Below, in pieces: positions 15,591-17,806 of a DNA stretch of 17,806 nt. Under the pieces are notes generated by a model. It ran no database searches. It was not told where the DNA came from and saw nothing but the letters and a program-made list of their open reading frames with translations. The stretch is from positions 1 to 17,806 of the forward strand of contig JBBQJF010000066.1 of the NCBI GenBank assembly GCA_038325665.1, given 5' to 3'. The translations under genes were made by a program, and so were the position numbers. Source of the DNA: CAUJGQ01 sp038325665 (lineage in GTDB: Bacteria; Chloroflexota; Dehalococcoidia; CAUJGQ01). Positions within the stretch are counted from its first letter, which is position 1. The number at the start of each line of letters is the position of its first letter.

Positions 15591-15842
15591 TCACGACCGC
15601 GATGCCGGCCGGGAAGCCGCCAGGGGCGCCCGCCGGTGCTCGATGCGCCACATATCAGGGTCCATCGACTCGAGGACGGTAGTGCTCTCTTGTTCCGGCC
15701 GAGGGACCATGTGATCGACGTTCCCTGAGATAATCGGGAGTGGGATTCCCTCCGGGAAAGCCATGCACCGCCTATGCTGGTAGTGACCGCACACGAGGCA
15801 GCCCGGCCATTCGGCGAAACGTGAGGGCTGCTCCCAGTTCAT
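15591..15842 (-). CDS. Small Cys-containing hypothetical protein
   Basis: From ATG 15842 this gives 83 residues beginning MNWEQPSRFAEWPG. It has the pattern CLVCGHY, then a third Cys before MAFPEGIP, then VDHMVPRP. I recall this CxxC...C-x-AFP-x-GIP...DH arrangement from a family of small uncharacterised proteins, so a real gene is likely, but I cannot name a function. The first part is conserved-looking, while the tail after about residue 65 is Arg/Ala-rich and may vary. GTG 15860 is an alternative start. The 245 bases beyond its stop, up to the DinB-like gene, show no recognisable gene. Confidence 0.55.
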   Translation of the reverse strand: MNWEQPSRFAEWPGCLVCGHYQHRRCMAFPEGIPLPIISGNVDHMVPRPEQESTTVLESMDPDMWRIEHRRAPLAASRPASRS

Positions 15843-15961
15843 GCAACCACCAACCTTCACGGTCGACGTGCCTTCAGGCGGCCGGCGCGTACGCGTTGCA
15901 ACTGCCCCGTCCGGCCGAGCGCATAAGGGGTCAGTGGTGGTCGCGGCGTGGAACCCTTGTG

Positions 15962-16354
15962 TTACGACGAACGGAGAATCAAGCCGGGGATGCGGGCGAA
16001 ATGGGTGCGGTTGCGGGTCACGAGGACGAGGTTGTATTCGAGGGCCGTGGCCGCAATCAGCAGATCCATGTCTCCGATGAGCTGGCCGTGGGCACGCAGA
16101 TCGCCCCGGATCCGGGCGAAGCGTCGCAGGACGAGACGCGTTACCGGAAGCACCGGGGTCACGCGCAGGAAGGCTTGGAATCCTCTCTCTTGATTCTTCG
16201 GGTCGTAGCCGTAGTAGATACCCTCGTAGATTTCCCCGTACGTCACAGCGCTAACGGAAAGGCTGGCGGGGCGGAGCGCGGTCAGCAACTGGACGGCGGC
16301 GGCGCGACCTTTGAGCCAATCGGCCACCCAATCGGAATCTACCAGGTAGTTCAT
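15962..16354 (-). CDS. vapC: PIN-domain toxin (VapC family)
   Basis: This 130-residue PIN-fold ribonuclease is the toxin of a type II toxin-antitoxin pair. The conserved acidic residues are visible: Asp6 in YLVDSDW, Glu41 (with Glu44) in VTYGEIYEG, and Asp95/Asp97 in GDMDLLIAATAL. The C-terminal TRNRTHF carries the fourth conserved position. It starts within the stop of the upstream antitoxin gene (4-base overlap, 16351-16354), which couples their translation. VapC toxins generally cleave tRNA or rRNA; the target here is unknown. Confidence 0.9.
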   Translation of the reverse strand: MNYLVDSDWVADWLKGRAAAVQLLTALRPASLSVSAVTYGEIYEGIYYGYDPKNQERGFQAFLRVTPVLPVTRLVLRRFARIRGDLRAHGQLIGDMDLLIAATALEYNLVLVTRNRTHFARIPGLILRSS

Positions 16355-16644
16355 AGCTCAACCGGCGGCCGCGATGTGCGCCGGCTTTCGTAGATATCGG
16401 CAACGAGCTTATCGGTATCCGCGTCCTTCCAACTGCCGGCCGACGATAGGAAGGCATCAATGTCTGCCCGCGACGGCTGCCGCGCTCGCCGGCGGGGTGT
16501 GCGTGGCGCCGCCGGTATGAGCACGGCGATATCTTCAGTACCACGGCGCAAGCGCCGGGGGCGGCCGGTACGGTTGACTTCCTCCGCCAGGCGGTCGAGT
16601 TCTGGCATGCTCGTAATGTCGATGGGGTTCAGTTCACGGACCAT
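16351..16644 (-). CDS. vapB: Antitoxin of the VapC-type pair
   Basis: This 97-residue protein is encoded immediately before the PIN toxin with a 4-base overlap, the standard antitoxin position. The N-terminus MVRELNPIDITSMPELDRLAEEVNRTGRPRRL resembles Phd/YefM- or AbrB-like antitoxins, where a short DNA-binding segment precedes a flexible toxin-binding tail. The Arg-rich middle and the acidic C-terminal part (DADTDKLVADIYE) fit that plan. The exact DNA-binding fold is not certain, so the VapB name rests mainly on partnership. ATG 16644 has AGGGG a few bases upstream. The operon probably autoregulates from the 160-base region upstream, but I saw no clear operator. Confidence 0.82.
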   Translation of the reverse strand: MVRELNPIDITSMPELDRLAEEVNRTGRPRRLRRGTEDIAVLIPAAPRTPRRRARQPSRADIDAFLSSAGSWKDADTDKLVADIYESRRTSRPPVEL

Positions 16645-16807
16645 CGGCCCCTGCCTTTCGAAGCCACTGTACGACGCGAAACACGTTGCGATTTCGAAGC
16701 AGCTTTGACCGGCACATACGGGATTCTCGGAATGTCGGAGCCGGCAGTCGAACGTTCTGACCGGGCTCGGGGTTGAGGAAGTGGATGGCGATCAGGGTCG
16801 GTACCGG

Positions 16808-17392
16808 CTATTCGGCCGCCTCCTCCTGGTCCAACGTCAGTTCGGCGAAGATGGCGGCGACCGCGAGCGTGAAGCCGGGGAGGATCGTGCCCCCGTCGAG
16901 CGTGTCGCCGGTGGTGAGGGTGAACGGGTCGGCGTCCGGCTGGTGGACGGTGACGGTTTCGGCGCGCGGGTCTACCACCCACACCAGCCGCACGCCGTGG
17001 CGGAGGTAGAAATGAATCTTGTCGGTGAACCGTCCCATCGCCTGGTCGGGTGAGAGGATTTCGATCGCCAAGTCTGGCGCTTCGCGAAATGGCACCTGAT
17101 TCCACGAATCGCCACGCCGCAGTCGTGCCCAACTGATAAACGCCACGTCGGGGATGTATCCCCGCCGCCCGGATTGTGGGCCAAAAACGCACCGCAACTC
17201 AGCACCCGATCGTCCAAGGCGATGCTGGCGCACCCAGTCATGCAGAACGATCAGGAAGAGGTTCTGAATAAGGAAATGCGGCAGATTTGGCATGGGCTTC
17301 TGGAGCACCTCCCCGCACGCGTACTCGCTCGCCGGTTCAGTCTCCGGCTGCGCCAGCCACTCATCCAGGCTCAGACGGCGTGTGGCAACCAT
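16808..17392 (-). CDS. Uma2-family (DUF820) endonuclease, copy 2
   Basis: This is an intact 194-residue member of the PD-(D/E)XK-like Uma2 family. It opens with MVATRRLSLDEWLAQPETEP, identical to copy 1, and has PDVAFISW, DLAIEILSPDQ, DKIHFYLRHGV and WVVDPRAE, ending GFTLAVAAIFAELTLDQEE. Residues 1-39 and about 65-165 are very close to copy 1, while residues 40-63 are different. The ribosome binding site and extended -10 are also shared. Uma2 proteins are abundant, often in many copies per genome, with unclear biological roles; DNA cleavage is inferred from fold only. It lies directly upstream, on the same strand, of the antitoxin/VapC pair, with 163 bases between. Confidence 0.88.
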   Translation of the reverse strand: MVATRRLSLDEWLAQPETEPASEYACGEVLQKPMPNLPHFLIQNLFLIVLHDWVRQHRLGRSGAELRCVFGPQSGRRGYIPDVAFISWARLRRGDSWNQVPFREAPDLAIEILSPDQAMGRFTDKIHFYLRHGVRLVWVVDPRAETVTVHQPDADPFTLTTGDTLDGGTILPGFTLAVAAIFAELTLDQEEAAE

Positions 17393-17441
17393 GGGAACGA
17401 ACCTCCCACCGTGCGCGGCTTGCGCCGCCGTGATCTATCGG

Positions 17442-17450
17442 AGTGTAGCA
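17442..17450 (-). promoter_or_regulatory. Extended -10 element for Uma2 copy 2
   Basis: TGCTACACT on the minus strand, 50 bases before the start at 17392, is the same nonamer as upstream of copy 1. The shared leader shows that the duplicated unit included its promoter. Confidence 0.45.
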
Positions 17451-17604
17451 CCCGGGCGATATGGATCGGGCGGTGGACCAACCTGATGGGCGATCACGCG
17501 GCGCGTTCGGTTGCTCACGTCAGTTATGAGGGTCGCGCTGCACCCGAACAGGGCAACCCAGCGACCAAAACTGAACTGACGACACACTGATGGCAACGTG
17601 GATA

Positions 17605-17806
17605 CTACGACACCGACAGCGGCGCTCCGGCTGGCAGCATCTCCACCCAGGTCGCGCCGCGGTTGAGGGCGATCTGCTGGCCGGAGGCGTCGAGGTAGCG
17701 GGTGCGGCCGGTGCGGCTGTCCTTGCGCCAGGTTGCCTCGACCGCTTGGCCGTCGAGCAGAAGCAGGGCGCGACCCGTTCCCTCGCTGACGTACAGCACA
17801 TGGCCA
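17605..17806 (-). CDS. DUF3048-domain protein, C-terminal end (partial, runs off the right edge)
   Basis: The visible 67 codons contain GRALLLLDGQAVEATWRK, then TRYLDASGQQIALNRG and TWVEMLPAG. These match the conserved end of DUF3048 (YerB-like) lipoproteins, where such proteins finish shortly after the LNRG-x-TW motif. The start and most of the protein lie beyond the window. The frame is open to the last base, so GTG 17799 is not taken as the start. The function of the family is not well established. No clear terminator is seen between its stop and the Uma2 promoter. Confidence 0.8.
   Translation of the reverse strand, partial: GHVLYVSEGTGRALLLLDGQAVEATWRKDSRTGRTRYLDASGQQIALNRGATWVEMLPAGAPLSVS

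Noticed and set aside
15370..15714. 114-codon plus-strand frame between the DinB-like gene and the antitoxin/VapC pair
   Set aside because: No recognisable motif and no convincing ribosome binding site; it overlaps the better-supported minus-strand Cys protein.

Overview
The window is GC-rich bacterial chromosomal DNA. The gene set suggests a Chloroflexota-type bacterium, perhaps Thermomicrobia/Sphaerobacter-like: a primary sigma factor with an acidic N-terminus, a DUF2207-LemA pair, several Uma2-family nucleases, a VapBC-type module and a DUF3048 protein. That assignment is an inference from gene content and base composition, not from a database match.

Layout. (1) Positions 1-3370 are a nested mobile region. 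An IS66-family transposase gene on the minus strand is split by a small element (354-2342) that carries a large serine recombinase. The element has perfect 18-bp inverted ends next to a duplicated TG. Removing it restores the transposase reading frame exactly, so both attachment junctions and the empty site can be read from the sequence. (2) Positions 3370-3741 hold the 3' half of a DUF3800 gene, cut off at the IS66 side. (3) Positions 3900-5315 are the primary sigma factor (minus), with a near-consensus promoter upstream and an intrinsic terminator downstream. (4) Positions 5763-8191 are a DUF2207-lemA membrane operon (plus). (5) Positions 8263-11632 are a metal-uptake operon on the minus strand, in the order Fur-family regulator, TroA/ZnuA-like lipoprotein, ABC ATPase, a possible 46-aa protein, and an ABC-3 permease with an apparent N-terminal frameshift. 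(6) Positions 12178-13815 are an orphan thiamine-diphosphate enzyme. (7) Positions 14071-17450 are an accessory block: two close Uma2 copies (the first frameshifted) flank a DinB-like gene, a small Cys-containing protein and an antitoxin/VapC pair. (8) The right edge is the C-terminus of a DUF3048 protein.

How the genes fit together. The Fur-family repressor probably senses the metal imported by the three ABC components and controls the operon from its own promoter. The sigma factor and DUF2207-LemA genes are housekeeping or envelope functions transcribed divergently from one intergenic region. The two ends of the window are dominated by mobile or selfish DNA.

The most unusual object is the serine-recombinase element. 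Its circular form is predicted to join two inverted arms around TG, as a serine-integrase attP does. The recombinase reading frame runs through that junction, so its C-terminus would differ between the circular and integrated forms.
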